From: Chitinophagaceae bacterium | Lineage (GTDB): Bacteria > Bacteroidota > Bacteroidia > Chitinophagales > Chitinophagaceae | Direction: 5' to 3' | Assembly (NCBI GenBank): GCA_017307755.1 | Contig: JAFKGQ010000005.1 | Location: forward strand, 372,001-436,000 | DNA length: 64,000 nt | Shown: positions 35,275-44,479 of the stretch, piece by piece | Layout of the letters: the number at the start of each line of letters is the position of its first letter | How positions within the stretch are numbered: position 1 is the first letter of the stretch | Notes under the pieces: generated by a model | Database searches by the model: none | What the model was told of the DNA's origin: nothing | The model's input: only the letters and a program-made list of their open reading frames with translations | Made by a program: the position numbers and the translations under genes

Positions 35275-37650
35275 TTAAAAAGCCTTTTTCTGCTGCGCCT
35301 GTTGCATGGGATTATTTGTCTGTGGGATGCTTCTCAGCAATTGTTGTTTGGCTTTGAAAACCTGGAACTTGCTTTCCGTTGTGACGGTGGGCCAGCTGTT
35401 GTTGCTCTCATCGATATCGGCTGTTTCCCGGAGGGGATCCAATTTAATGCTCTCTACTTCCTTGTCCTTCATGAAGAGCTTGGTCAGGTGGTTCTCATTC
35501 TTACGCCAGACCTGAGCGGGGATGCGTTCGATCTCTTTTGTGCCGTCCTTATAAGTCCATTCCAGGATGATGGGCATGACCAGTCCGCCTTTGTTGCTGA
35601 ACTGCAGCTCATAAAATTGTTTGGAGCTGAGCTTTGCCCGGGCGGAGTCATCCAGGGGCTGATCATATTGTACGACATGCTGTGCGTATTTTGTCGTATC
35701 GTAGGGGATCAGGCCGCGGGAGTATTTCCAGTAGAAGTCGTGGAGAGATGTATCTGCGTCAACGGCGAATTTTATGTTTTTATCGTTGCGGTTCTTTTCC
35801 TTGGACACGTCCGTAGGGAGTTTGCCATCCGGCATAGGTTTGTCGATGCTTTTCATGATGGTGGTGTCCACCTTGGCTACGGGATGCGCCAGGTCGGGTG
35901 TGAAATGTTTGACACTGTCGATGGAGATATCCACAGGATCTGTGCCATAGAACCAACCGCGCCAGAACCAGTCGAGGTTTTCGGCGCTGGCGTCATTCAT
36001 AGTCCTGAACAGGTCGGCGGGAGTGGGGTGTTTAAAGGCCCAGCGGCGGGCATATTCCCTAAAAGCGTAATCGAACAGTTCACGGCCCATGATGGTTTCG
36101 CGCAGCATATTAAGCCCCGTCGCGGGCTTTGTATAGGCATTAGGACCGAATTGAACGATATTCTCGGAATTGGTCATGATGGGCTCCAACTGATCTTTTG
36201 GCAATTTCATATAATCCACGATGGCCCATGCCGGGCCTTTGCCGCGGACGGGGAATTTATTGTCCCATAATTCTTCCGTGAGGTATTCCACGAAGGAGTT
36301 GAGCCCTTCGTCCATCCAGGACCATTGACGTTCATCACTATTGATGATCATGGGGAAGAAATTATGTCCTACTTCATGGATCACTACACCCAACATGCCG
36401 TATTTGGTGGCTTCGCTATAGGTGCCGTCCTTTTCTGTCCTGCCGTAATTGAAGCAGATCATCGGGTATTCCATCCCATTGGAAGCCTCCACGCTTTGGG
36501 CAACGGGATAGGGGAAGGGAATAGTAAAATGGGAATAGGTCTTGATCGTATGGGCTACGGCCTTTGTGCTAAAGCGGCGGTAGAGAGGATAGGCTTCCTT
36601 TCCATAGTAGCTCATGCACATCACCTTTTTGCCTTCCACATAGGCAGGCATGGCATCCATCACAAACTTCCTGGAGGAGCCCCAGGCGAAGTCCCGTACG
36701 TTGTCGGCCTTGAAGATCCAGGTCTTCATTTGTTTGTTCTTTTTTGCTTCGGAAGCTTTTGCTTCGGCCAGGGTCACTATTTCCAGGGGTTCTTTGGTCG
36801 TCTGTGCCTGCTGCCAGCGGGAGAATTGGGTCGGTGTGAGCACCTGCTGGTAGTTCTGACATTCACCGGTGGCGCCGATGATATGGTCTGCGGGTACGGT
36901 CATCTGTACTTTGAAATTGCCGAAGGTGAGGGCAAATTCGCCACGGCCGGTGAACTGGTTGTTCTGCCAGCCCTGGAAGTCGCTGTATACGCAAAGACGG
37001 GGATACCATTGGGTCATGGTGAAGAGGTAGTTGCCGTCTTCGGGGAAATATTCATAACCGCCACGGCCTCCGTATTTCATCCTGTCGGATATATGATAAT
37101 TCCAATCTATTTTGAAGATGAATTTCTGACCGGGTTTTAACACGGCTGGAAGCTCTACGCGCATCATGGTTTTATTGACCAGGTATTTCAGGGAAGTACC
37201 CAGGGCGTCGGTGATCTTTACGATATTGTCACCGTAGTCGTTGGATTGTTTTGCCATGGACATGCGGTCTACATAAAGGTCGCTTGCCATAGCAGGCATG
37301 GTGCCGCCGTCCTGGTAGTTGGCGTTGTTTTTCGAGCTGTGTTCGTTCTCGTCCAACTGTAGCCATAGATAGGTCAGCTCGTCGGGGGAGTTGTTGAAAT
37401 AAGTGATGGTTTCTGAGCCGGTGAGCCATTGTTTGTCTTCGTCCAGCGTGGCTTTAATATCGTAGTCGCATCTTTGCTGCCAGTATTTGGGGCCGGGGGC
37501 TCCGCTGGCGGTGCGGTATTCGTTCGGCGTGGGCAGCATCGTACCCAGGGCTTCGAACTTATTGGCGTGATTGGAACCAGGATTGCTCTGGGCCATGGCG
37601 GCGCCGGTGGCGGCGAGGCTTAGGAACAATAGCAGTTGTTTTCGTTTCAT
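35275..37650 (-). CDS. M1-family zinc metallopeptidase (aminopeptidase N-like), exported
   Basis: The protein has 791 residues, with a signal peptide MKRKQLLLFLSLAATGAAMAQ. The M1 signature is complete: the substrate-binding variant NGMEYP near residue 391, and the gluzincin zinc site HEVGHN at about 425-430 with the third ligand Glu in WMDEGLNSF about 19 residues later. The N-terminal beta-rich domain (LDEDKQWLTGSETITYFNN) is typical. It probably trims peptides in the periplasm or at the surface. It is the last gene of a two-gene minus-strand unit with the HupE-like gene 30 bases upstream. The C-terminus has no obvious T9SS tag. Confidence 0.93.
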   Translation of the reverse strand: MKRKQLLLFLSLAATGAAMAQSNPGSNHANKFEALGTMLPTPNEYRTASGAPGPKYWQQRCDYDIKATLDEDKQWLTGSETITYFNNSPDELTYLWLQLDENEHSSKNNANYQDGGTMPAMASDLYVDRMSMAKQSNDYGDNIVKITDALGTSLKYLVNKTMMRVELPAVLKPGQKFIFKIDWNYHISDRMKYGGRGGYEYFPEDGNYLFTMTQWYPRLCVYSDFQGWQNNQFTGRGEFALTFGNFKVQMTVPADHIIGATGECQNYQQVLTPTQFSRWQQAQTTKEPLEIVTLAEAKASEAKKNKQMKTWIFKADNVRDFAWGSSRKFVMDAMPAYVEGKKVMCMSYYGKEAYPLYRRFSTKAVAHTIKTYSHFTIPFPYPVAQSVEASNGMEYPMICFNYGRTEKDGTYSEATKYGMLGVVIHEVGHNFFPMIINSDERQWSWMDEGLNSFVEYLTEELWDNKFPVRGKGPAWAIVDYMKLPKDQLEPIMTNSENIVQFGPNAYTKPATGLNMLRETIMGRELFDYAFREYARRWAFKHPTPADLFRTMNDASAENLDWFWRGWFYGTDPVDISIDSVKHFTPDLAHPVAKVDTTIMKSIDKPMPDGKLPTDVSKEKNRNDKNIKFAVDADTSLHDFYWKYSRGLIPYDTTKYAQHVVQYDQPLDDSARAKLSSKQFYELQFSNKGGLVMPIILEWTYKDGTKEIERIPAQVWRKNENHLTKLFMKDKEVESIKLDPLRETADIDESNNSWPTVTTESKFQVFKAKQQLLRSIPQTNNPMQQAQQKKAF

Positions 37651-37680
37651 GTGTGGTTTTATTATTTAGTTTGACTCATT

Positions 37681-38271
37681 TTAATTATGTGTAGGCAACC
37701 GATCCCAGGCCATCTGCAGGCTCCAGGCGAGCACCACGATCGAGGCGAGGCGTACCCACCAGATCCTTTTTACCTTAAAAAGCTGCACGAAAATAAAGGA
37801 AATCGCCAGGAAAAGGGCGACCACCAGCAATTGTGCTGTCTCGATACCCAGGTTGAACGCCAGGAGGTGCATCACCAGGCCTTCTCTGCCTTCCAGGCTG
37901 AGAAGGGTGCCGCCAAAGGCGAGCCCATGGATCAGGCCGAAGAATAAGGCAAAAAAATAGATGAGAGGAAGCCGGGCGGGGTGTTCCACCTGTCCGCTGT
38001 GTTGCATCAGGTTATTGACGGCAGTGACGACGATGGTGATGGGTATCAGGAATTCGATCCAGCGGGTGGCGATATGTACGGCGCCGGTGGCGCTGAGGGC
38101 CAGGGTGATAGAGTGGCCGATGGTAAAGGCTGTCACCAGCACTGCCACCTTTTTCCAATCCTTTAGCTGGTACCGGAGGCATAGGGCGCCAACGAAGAGG
38201 ATATGGTCCATTGCCTCCAGCGTGAGGATATGATGGAGGCCTATCCCAAAGTATATATTGAATTCTTGCAT
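37681..38271 (-). CDS. HupE/UreJ-family membrane protein
   Basis: With the ATG at 38271 the protein has 196 residues. A start at 38289 is in frame but would overlap the predicted -7 element. It has about six transmembrane helices and the family motif G.HH.....MDHILFVGAL near the N-terminus, with conserved His and Asp residues that in HupE/UreJ proteins are linked to nickel or cobalt uptake. Here no hydrogenase or urease genes are nearby. The downstream partner is a zinc peptidase and the divergent neighbour is an exported DUF6702-like protein. A role in metal or cofactor supply for exported enzymes is therefore only an inference. Confidence 0.8.
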   Translation of the reverse strand: MQEFNIYFGIGLHHILTLEAMDHILFVGALCLRYQLKDWKKVAVLVTAFTIGHSITLALSATGAVHIATRWIEFLIPITIVVTAVNNLMQHSGQVEHPARLPLIYFFALFFGLIHGLAFGGTLLSLEGREGLVMHLLAFNLGIETAQLLVVALFLAISFIFVQLFKVKRIWWVRLASIVVLAWSLQMAWDRLPTHN

Positions 38272-38286
38272 ATGTGCACTGATTTT

Positions 38287-38294
38287 CAAAATTA
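38287..38294 (-). promoter_or_regulatory. -7 promoter element for the HupE-like/M1 peptidase unit
   Basis: Read on the minus strand this is TAATTTTG, a perfect TAnnTTTG. It places the transcription start near 38280, just upstream of the ATG at 38271, and argues against the longer start at 38289. It lies in the 58-base divergent region shared with the DUF6702-like gene. Confidence 0.5.
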
Positions 38295-38329
38295 TTCAGA
38301 CTTTTGTACCATAAAAATTTACTTTTTAA

Positions 38330-38806
38330 ATGGCTGCATCCCTATTTAAGTGGTTGATATTATTAGCGCATCCCTTGTATATCACTGTCACGGAGATCAA
38401 TCACAATGCAAAGGACAAAACCCTGGAGATCAGTTGTAAGATGTTTACCAATGACTTCGAGGCCGTCCTGGAGAAGACGGCGCATGCCAAAGTAGATCTT
38501 TCCGATGTGAAGGCAAAAGCCGCTTCGGACAAGCTGATTGCGGACTATGTGGGAAAGCATTTGCAAATAAAGGTTGATGGCCGGCCAGTCCAGCTGCAAT
38601 TCGTCGAGAGTGAAAAAGAGGCGGATGGCACCTGGAGCTATTTCCAGGTGAGCAATATTCCTTCCGTGAAAAAGATCGATGTCAACAACAATCTGTTATA
38701 CGACAACTTCAACCAGGAGATCAATATCATGCATGCTTCCGTGGGAGGTGTAAAAAAAAGCACCCGGTTGGATTATCCTGCTTCGGCCGTCTCTTTTGAC
38801 TTTTAG
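38330..38806 (+). CDS. DUF6702-like exported protein
   Basis: This is a 158-residue protein with an N-terminal hydrophobic segment (LFKWLILLAHPLYITV) that serves as signal or anchor. A compact beta-rich domain follows, with HPLYITVTEINHNAKDKTLEI and later LLYDNFNQEINIMH. This pattern matches what I recall as the DUF6702 family of Bacteroidota, found next to M1 peptidase and HupE-like genes. It is divergently transcribed from those two genes here, which supports a shared function. No catalytic residues are evident. Its stop codon overlaps the stop of the convergent CNNM/CBS gene by three bases. Confidence 0.65.
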   Translation: MAASLFKWLILLAHPLYITVTEINHNAKDKTLEISCKMFTNDFEAVLEKTAHAKVDLSDVKAKAASDKLIADYVGKHLQIKVDGRPVQLQFVESEKEADGTWSYFQVSNIPSVKKIDVNNNLLYDNFNQEINIMHASVGGVKKSTRLDYPASAVSFDF

Positions 38807-40113
38807 TCATCATCTTCTTCCTTTACTTCATTCCGCAGCTCTTCCGAAAGGGTCACCAGTACTTTGTCGATGCGTTGAGCGTCCATATCTATCACCTCGA
38901 AGGTAAAGCCTCTCCATTCCAGTTTTTCTCCGATGACCGGGATACGTTCCAGCTCATTGAGGATAAAGCCGGCCAGCGTATCGAACTCGTGATCGCCTTC
39001 GTTCATCCATGTCGTCTTGTGGAAGCGGGTGAGAAAGTCATAGAAAGGTATTTGGCCATCCACCAGGAAGCTGCCATCCTCGCGCGGGGTGATCTCGTAG
39101 TCGGGTACATCCGGCTGGGCGATGTCCCCGATGATGGCTTCCAGGATGTCATTCAACGTAATGAGGCCTTGCAGGCTGCCATATTCGTCGACGATGAAAC
39201 AGCAATGGATCCTGGATTGTTTGAATTTTTCCAATACCACATAGGCCGAGTTATTTTCCGGGATAAAGAGGGCGGGGGTCATGATGTCCTTGAACAGCAC
39301 CGAATCATCCGTTACGTAGAGGTCCTTGATGGAGACAACGCCCTTAATGTTGTCGATGTCTCCATCGCAGATGGGATAGACGGAATGAGGTTCTTTTATG
39401 ATCTTCTCTTTAATGGCGTCCTCATTTTCATTCAGGTCAAACCAGATGATATCGCTTCGATGTGTCATAAGGGAAGTGATATTCCGGTCGCCCAGATGGA
39501 AGACCCTTTCGATGATCTCCTGTTCTGCCTCTTCGATGGTGCCTTGTTCGGTACCCTCGTGGATGATGGCTTTTATCTCATCTTCCGTCACGGCGCTGTC
39601 TTGTGAAGGAGTGATGGGAAAGAATTTAAAAAAGAGATTGCTTGATGAGTTCAGCAGCCAAACGATGGGGTGTGTAATTAGCGAGAGAACTCTTACCGGC
39701 CTGGCCACCAGCCGGGCGATCTGCTCTGCTCTCAGCAGTCCGATGCGTTTGGGGATCAGTTCCCCGAATATGATAGATAGGAGGGTGACGCAAACCAGGA
39801 TGAGGGCAGTAGAGATATTGGCGGCATAATGCCGGAGATAGGGTATCTTTTCCAGGTAGGGTTGTAGATCGGCGGAGAATTTTTCTCCTGAATAAAAACC
39901 CACCAGGATAGCTACGAGCGTAATGCCTATCTGGGCGGTGGAAAGAAAAAGCTCCGGATTCTCCGCCAGCCTGAGAGCGGCCTTGGCTTTGTCGTCCCCT
40001 TTATCAGCAAGTTGCTCCAGCCGGCTTTTCCTGGCGGACACCAATGCGATCTCCGCCATAACGAACAACCCGTTCAGAAAAATCAGGAAAAGTAGAATTA
40101 CGATCTCAAACAT
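38803..40113 (-). CDS. CNNM/CBS-domain transporter (hemolysin C/CorC-like family)
   Basis: The protein has 436 residues from the ATG at 40113, whose first residues MFEIVILLFLIFLNG form the first membrane helix. Three to four helices make up a CNNM (DUF21) domain (about 1-195), with the conserved IALVSARKSRLEQLA and FGELIPKRIGL. Two CBS domains follow at about 210-330 (SLMTHRSDIIWFDLNENED; CCFIVDEYGSLQGLITLND), then a CorC/HlyC domain about 345-425 (FDTLAGFILNELERIP). The family is associated with magnesium or other divalent cation transport. The old label hemolysin is not informative. The start overlaps the stop of the upstream PAP2 gene by 8 bases, indicating translational coupling. Confidence 0.9.
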   Translation of the reverse strand: MFEIVILLFLIFLNGLFVMAEIALVSARKSRLEQLADKGDDKAKAALRLAENPELFLSTAQIGITLVAILVGFYSGEKFSADLQPYLEKIPYLRHYAANISTALILVCVTLLSIIFGELIPKRIGLLRAEQIARLVARPVRVLSLITHPIVWLLNSSSNLFFKFFPITPSQDSAVTEDEIKAIIHEGTEQGTIEEAEQEIIERVFHLGDRNITSLMTHRSDIIWFDLNENEDAIKEKIIKEPHSVYPICDGDIDNIKGVVSIKDLYVTDDSVLFKDIMTPALFIPENNSAYVVLEKFKQSRIHCCFIVDEYGSLQGLITLNDILEAIIGDIAQPDVPDYEITPREDGSFLVDGQIPFYDFLTRFHKTTWMNEGDHEFDTLAGFILNELERIPVIGEKLEWRGFTFEVIDMDAQRIDKVLVTLSEELRNEVKEEDDD

Positions 40114-40732
40114 GTTGATTATTATAGGGTTGTAAATTAAGCGAGCCGGCCTGCCACCGGAACACTCGGCTGGTGAGGACACCTATCAGGCTTCCCAGCA
40201 ATGCTCCGCCTGTCACGTCCAATGGAAAATGCACCCCTACATATACCTGTGCGTAAGCTACTAAAAAAGCCCAGATGAATATGACTGCCCACCACCGGCT
40301 GGTATGCCGTAAGGTGAGAAAAATAAACCAGGCCATTGCAAAATGATTGCAGGCATGGGATGAGGTAAAACTTGAGCTTTCCGGGCAGTAATGAACCAGG
40401 ATGCGGATGGTATCGGCCAGTTCGGGATTATGACAGGGGCGTAGCCGGAAGATAAGGCTTTTTACCAGGTTGCTACTGACCTGGTCCCCGATGGCGACCG
40501 TCAGGATAAACATCAATACCCATCGCCAGCCCTTTCTACCAAAATTAAGGATAATAAATACCAGGAGAAAGAGGTAGAGGGGCATCCAAAATTCCATTTC
40601 CCGAAGGAAAGGAAAGATAAGGTCCGAAGCCGGGCTTGCCCAGTCTTGGTTGATTTTGGAGAAAAGCCAATGATCCGCCTGTATGATCTTTTGGAAGAAG
40701 CCCGGATGACTGTCACTGTCAAGTAAAATCAT
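40106..40732 (-). CDS. PAP2-superfamily membrane phosphatase
   Basis: The protein has 208 residues with five or six membrane helices. The three-part PAP2 phosphatase signature is present: KSLIFRLRPCHNP (K-x6-RP), SSSFTSSHACNHFA (the SGH-like central motif with catalytic His) and VGVHFPLDVTGG (H-x3-D). Family members dephosphorylate undecaprenyl pyrophosphate, phosphatidate or lipid A. Which applies here cannot be told from sequence alone. It is cotranscribed with the CNNM/CBS gene, whose start it overlaps, and is divergent from the LtaS-like gene. Both neighbours act at the membrane. Confidence 0.88.
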   Translation of the reverse strand: MILLDSDSHPGFFQKIIQADHWLFSKINQDWASPASDLIFPFLREMEFWMPLYLFLLVFIILNFGRKGWRWVLMFILTVAIGDQVSSNLVKSLIFRLRPCHNPELADTIRILVHYCPESSSFTSSHACNHFAMAWFIFLTLRHTSRWWAVIFIWAFLVAYAQVYVGVHFPLDVTGGALLGSLIGVLTSRVFRWQAGSLNLQPYNNQHV

Positions 40733-40794
40733 GGTTTCCTAAATAATTGCCCTAATTTTACGCCCATTTAATAAAAAGATAACACCAGACGATC

Positions 40795-42822
40795 ATGGGA
40801 ACAAAGGCAGGGATAAAGATACCAAAATTGATCCGTTTGATTTTTGCGACGGGAATTATTTTTTTGTTGATCATGAGCTTGTTGCGTCTGTTTCTTTTTC
40901 TTTCTTTTAGTAAACAGGGGCATACTTTTTCCGACCTGCTTCCTGCCTTTGGGCTGGGGCTGCGTTATGACCTGCGTTATGTAGGGATTCTCTGTGTTTT
41001 TTGGCTGATCACAGGCAGTTTGCCTTTTTTGCACCCTTATCGTAAGCCGGCGGGTAGGAAATGGGCAATTTTTTTGTCCGGTCTGGCCGGGTTTCTCATA
41101 ATATTCTTTTATTCAGTTGATTTTGCGCATTACAGCTATCTTTCGCAAAGATTGAACGCCAGTGTATTAAATTACCTGGCCGACACCAGCATTTCTGCAA
41201 GCATGGTGTGGCAGACCTACCCGGTGATACGGATCCTGCTTCTGCTGATAGGGGGTACCTGGCTACTGGTGAGGGGAGCCAAATATATATACAAACGGGT
41301 CGGGCGTGAGGAGGAACCGGTACTAAAGACGGCCGTACGTGTCGGATGGTTTATCGGAGCATTTCTGTTGTTGGCGGTAGGCGTATTCGGCAGGATAGGA
41401 CAATATCCTCTCCGGTGGAGTGATGCTTTTGGTTTGGGCAACGATTACAAGGCGAATATTGCCCTCAATCCCTTTCAATCTTTTTTTAGCGGGCTCAAAT
41501 TCAGACATGAATCCTATAACGAGGCGAAGGTAAAAAAAGATTTGCCTCAGCTGGCGCCTTATTTTGGGTTCCACGATATGTCTGCGGCGCCTGCGGGTAT
41601 TGATCCGCTGGCCTTTGCTGTCCGAAGGGAGATGCCTGCCCGGCCGGGTGTTTTGGCAACGAGGCCCAATGTAGTAGTGGTCATCTGCGAATCCTTTAGC
41701 GGATATAAAAGTTCTATGTGGGGCAATCCCCTGAACACAACGCCTTTTTTTGACAGCATGTGCAGGCAGGGGTTATTTTTTGATCATTGTTTTACACCCA
41801 GCTATGGGACTGCCCGCGGCGTGTGGGCAACTATCACGGGTATCCCTGATGTAGCGGTATCCACGACTACTTCCAGCCGCAACCCGTCTGCCGTCGACCA
41901 GCATACGATCATCAATGATTTTTCGGGATACGATAAATTCTATTTCTTAGGCGGAAGTACCAGCTGGGCGAATATCCGGGGATTGCTTACAAACAATATA
42001 GAGGGGTTGAAATTATATGAACAGGAAAATTTTGATGCGCCGAAGATAGATGTCTGGGGCATCAGCGACAAGAACCTTTTCCTTGAAGCCAACAAAGTGC
42101 TGAGAAAGCAGACAAATCCTTTTTTTGCCGTCGTCCAGACCGCGGATAACCATCGTCCCTATACCATCCCGGAAGAAGACAGACAGGCATTCCATTCCAT
42201 CAATGTCCCTTTGGATTCTCTGCAGAAATGCGGTTTTTTTAGCAATGAGGAAATGAACGCTTTCCGTTATACCGACTTTGGCTATCGTACTTTTATCGAA
42301 GCAGCCGCCAAAGAAAAATATTTTGATAATACCATCTTCCTTTTTATCGGGGACCATGGGATCCCGGGTGATGCGGGGAAAATGTTCCCCAGGGCCTGGA
42401 CGGATCAACAGCTTACTTCGGAACATGTCCCCCTGCTGATGTATGCGCCAAAGCTTATCGCCCCGCGGCGTATTACCTGGGACTGTTCGCAGGTGGACGT
42501 GCTGCCCACGCTGGCAGGCCTCTGTCATATCCCTTATCTGAACACTACGCTGGGACGGGATATTCTGGACAGCGCCCGTTATGACGGGAAGGCGCTGTCT
42601 TTTATATACAACCCCGACCAGGAGTCCATCGGGGTGGTACGCAGCGGATATTTTTACCGGCTGCAACTGAAGACTGGAAAGGAGGAAATGGTATCCACGC
42701 TGAATAATGACCCGGTGCCCGACACCGTCATCAATGGACCCCTGAAGAAAGAGCTGCGCATGCTGACGGAAGGGTATTATGAGACGGCGAAATACATGAT
42801 CTTAAAAAATAAAAAGAGATAG
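40795..42822 (+). CDS. LtaS-type membrane sulfatase-fold phosphotransferase
   Basis: The protein has 675 residues. About five transmembrane helices occupy residues 10-210 (LIRLIFATGIIFLLIMSLL; FLSGLAGFLIIFFYS). An alkaline phosphatase/sulfatase-fold domain follows, with NVVVVICESFSG (metal-binding Glu near residue 298), the segment GTARGVWATITG holding the candidate nucleophile Thr, and IGDHGIPG near residue 519. This is the layout of lipoteichoic acid synthase-like and phosphoethanolamine or phosphoglycerol transferases. In a Gram-negative Bacteroidota the acceptor is probably a glycolipid, lipopolysaccharide or surface glycan. That is inference. It is divergent from the PAP2 gene. Confidence 0.88.
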   Translation: MGTKAGIKIPKLIRLIFATGIIFLLIMSLLRLFLFLSFSKQGHTFSDLLPAFGLGLRYDLRYVGILCVFWLITGSLPFLHPYRKPAGRKWAIFLSGLAGFLIIFFYSVDFAHYSYLSQRLNASVLNYLADTSISASMVWQTYPVIRILLLLIGGTWLLVRGAKYIYKRVGREEEPVLKTAVRVGWFIGAFLLLAVGVFGRIGQYPLRWSDAFGLGNDYKANIALNPFQSFFSGLKFRHESYNEAKVKKDLPQLAPYFGFHDMSAAPAGIDPLAFAVRREMPARPGVLATRPNVVVVICESFSGYKSSMWGNPLNTTPFFDSMCRQGLFFDHCFTPSYGTARGVWATITGIPDVAVSTTTSSRNPSAVDQHTIINDFSGYDKFYFLGGSTSWANIRGLLTNNIEGLKLYEQENFDAPKIDVWGISDKNLFLEANKVLRKQTNPFFAVVQTADNHRPYTIPEEDRQAFHSINVPLDSLQKCGFFSNEEMNAFRYTDFGYRTFIEAAAKEKYFDNTIFLFIGDHGIPGDAGKMFPRAWTDQQLTSEHVPLLMYAPKLIAPRRITWDCSQVDVLPTLAGLCHIPYLNTTLGRDILDSARYDGKALSFIYNPDQESIGVVRSGYFYRLQLKTGKEEMVSTLNNDPVPDTVINGPLKKELRMLTEGYYETAKYMILKNKKR

Positions 42823-43014
42823 CTGGTTTTTTGACAAATTTGTTGATATTTTATAATATTTATAGCGGTTTCTGGCATTTTACTTGCGGAATACATGTTC
42901 TGCCAAAAGACGGACGTTCCGCCGTTTGGATAAAATTCAATTCTTTGGAATACCCACAAAGTGGTAGTCTGTTCCGCCTGTCAAACCCGTATATTTATAT
43001 TAAATCTACTGATT

Positions 43015-44403
43015 GTGGCATTGATTAAGAGTATTTCCGGCATCAGGGGGACTATCGGAGGAAAACCCGGCGATAATCTTTCTCCCCTTGATATTGTCAA
43101 ATTTACCGCAGCATTCGGCAGCCGGGTTCTCACTCATAATGCCGGACACAAGGGAAAGAGGATCGTTGTTGGACGTGACGGGCGTATCAGTGGCGAGATG
43201 GTCAGTCAGTTGGTGGTCAGTACCCTGCGTGGGTTGGGGCTCGACGTCATAGACCTGGGATTATCCACTACTCCCACTGTCGAGCTGGCTGTCACGGGAG
43301 AAAAAGCCGCGGGCGGCATCATTATTACTGCCAGTCACAACCCTAAAGAATGGAATGCCCTCAAGTTGCTGAACAGCGCAGGAGAGTTCATCAGCGCCGA
43401 AGAAGGGGCTGCTATTTTGGAGAAAGTGAGGAAAGACGACTTTTCTTTTGCACCTGTCGATAAATTAGGCAGCTATTTTATCGACACCTCCTGGTTGCAG
43501 AAACACATCGATGCCATCGTCCATCATCCCCTGGTGGATGTAAAGAACATACAGCAAAAACAGTATAGGATCGTAATAGATACCATCAATTCGACGGGGG
43601 CGTTGTTTTTGCCGCCGCTGTTGAAAGCGCTTGGCGTAAAGGAGGTCATTTTACTAAATGAGGAGATCAACGGGCGATTTGCCCACAACCCTGAGCCCTT
43701 GCCTGAAAACCTTTCGGGGTTGAGCGCTACGGTACAAAAGTCAAAGGCTGATCTGGGTATTGCCGTGGATCCCGATGTGGACAGGCTTTGTTTTGTATGC
43801 GAGGATGGCAGCATGTTTGGAGAAGAGTATACTTTAGTCGCCGTCGCGGATTATGTGTTGAGCAGAAAACCCGGCAACACCGTCAGTAATATGAGCAGCA
43901 CCAAGGCTCTAAAAGAGATCACCCTCCGGCATGGGGGGCAGTATTATCCTTCGGCAGTGGGGGAGGTAAATGTGGTGAACACTATGAAGGCGGTGAATGC
44001 CGTCATAGGTGGAGAGGGCAATGGAGGTATCATCGTCCCCGATCTGCATTATGGCCGGGATGCGCTGATCGGCATCGGGCTTTTCCTCAGCGCATTGTCC
44101 CATCATAAGAACGGCCTGCGATCTTTCCGGGCCCGTTACCCCGATTATTTTATCTCCAAGAATAAGATCGAGCTGCAAAAAGGTATCGACGTACCTGCCA
44201 TTTTTGACAAGATCAAAAAGAAATACAAGAACCATCCTGTTAATACCGATGATGGACTCAAGATAGAGTTTGACAATGATTGGGTACATCTTCGCACATC
44301 CAATACAGAGCCGATCATCCGGATCTATGCGGAGAGCAACTTCGAAACAACGGCCAATAATATCGCCTCACGGCTTATGCAGGATATCAAGGAGTTTATC
44401 TAG
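43015..44403 (+). CDS. glmM: Phosphoglucosamine mutase / phosphomannomutase family (GlmM-like)
   Basis: The protein has 462 residues from a GTG start at 43015 (VALIKSISGIRGTIGG), the position where GlmM-type proteins of this phylum begin. The longer ATG frame at 42961 would add a non-homologous stretch. All alpha-D-phosphohexomutase signatures are visible: the phosphoserine loop TASHNP (Ser near 106), the metal loop DPDVDRL near 251, the sugar-binding GEGNGGIIVPDLHYGRDA, and the phosphate-binding RTSNTEP near the C-terminus. It converts glucosamine-6-phosphate to glucosamine-1-phosphate for cell-wall precursors. A phosphomannomutase activity cannot be excluded. The cysteine desulfurase gene follows on the same strand after 76 bases. 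Confidence 0.85.
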   Translation: MALIKSISGIRGTIGGKPGDNLSPLDIVKFTAAFGSRVLTHNAGHKGKRIVVGRDGRISGEMVSQLVVSTLRGLGLDVIDLGLSTTPTVELAVTGEKAAGGIIITASHNPKEWNALKLLNSAGEFISAEEGAAILEKVRKDDFSFAPVDKLGSYFIDTSWLQKHIDAIVHHPLVDVKNIQQKQYRIVIDTINSTGALFLPPLLKALGVKEVILLNEEINGRFAHNPEPLPENLSGLSATVQKSKADLGIAVDPDVDRLCFVCEDGSMFGEEYTLVAVADYVLSRKPGNTVSNMSSTKALKEITLRHGGQYYPSAVGEVNVVNTMKAVNAVIGGEGNGGIIVPDLHYGRDALIGIGLFLSALSHHKNGLRSFRARYPDYFISKNKIELQKGIDVPAIFDKIKKKYKNHPVNTDDGLKIEFDNDWVHLRTSNTEPIIRIYAESNFETTANNIASRLMQDIKEFI

Positions 44404-44463
44404 GGGCGGAGGGTGTTCATCCAGTGTCGTCTGTACGACGTATTCCACACCTGAAGAATATTG

Positions 44464-44471
44464 TATCTTTA
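44464..44471 (+). promoter_or_regulatory. Probable -7 element of the cysteine desulfurase gene
   Basis: TATCTTTA differs from TAnnTTTG at the last base only and ends 8 bases before the ATG at 44480. That spacing agrees with the very short leaders of other genes in this window. It supports the short start rather than the upstream in-frame extension. Confidence 0.4.
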
Positions 44472-44479
44472 CGTCCGCT

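Noticed and set aside
36325..37140. Plus-strand open frame of 271 codons opposite the M1 peptidase
   Set aside because: It is fully antisense to a gene with an intact zinc site, with glycine/histidine-rich shadow composition and no independent promoter.
40114..40182. Longer start of the CNNM/CBS protein
   Set aside because: The extra residues precede the natural first membrane helix and are read from within the PAP2 gene in another frame.
42823..43014. 192-base gap before glmM examined for a small RNA or riboswitch (a glmS-type element was considered)
   Set aside because: No conserved ribozyme core, strong stem or terminator could be recognised. It is A/T-rich and probably only holds the promoter.
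44270..44479. Longer start of the cysteine desulfurase inside glmM
   Set aside because: The added 70 residues are an out-of-frame reading of the glmM end. Family homology begins at the ATG at 44480.
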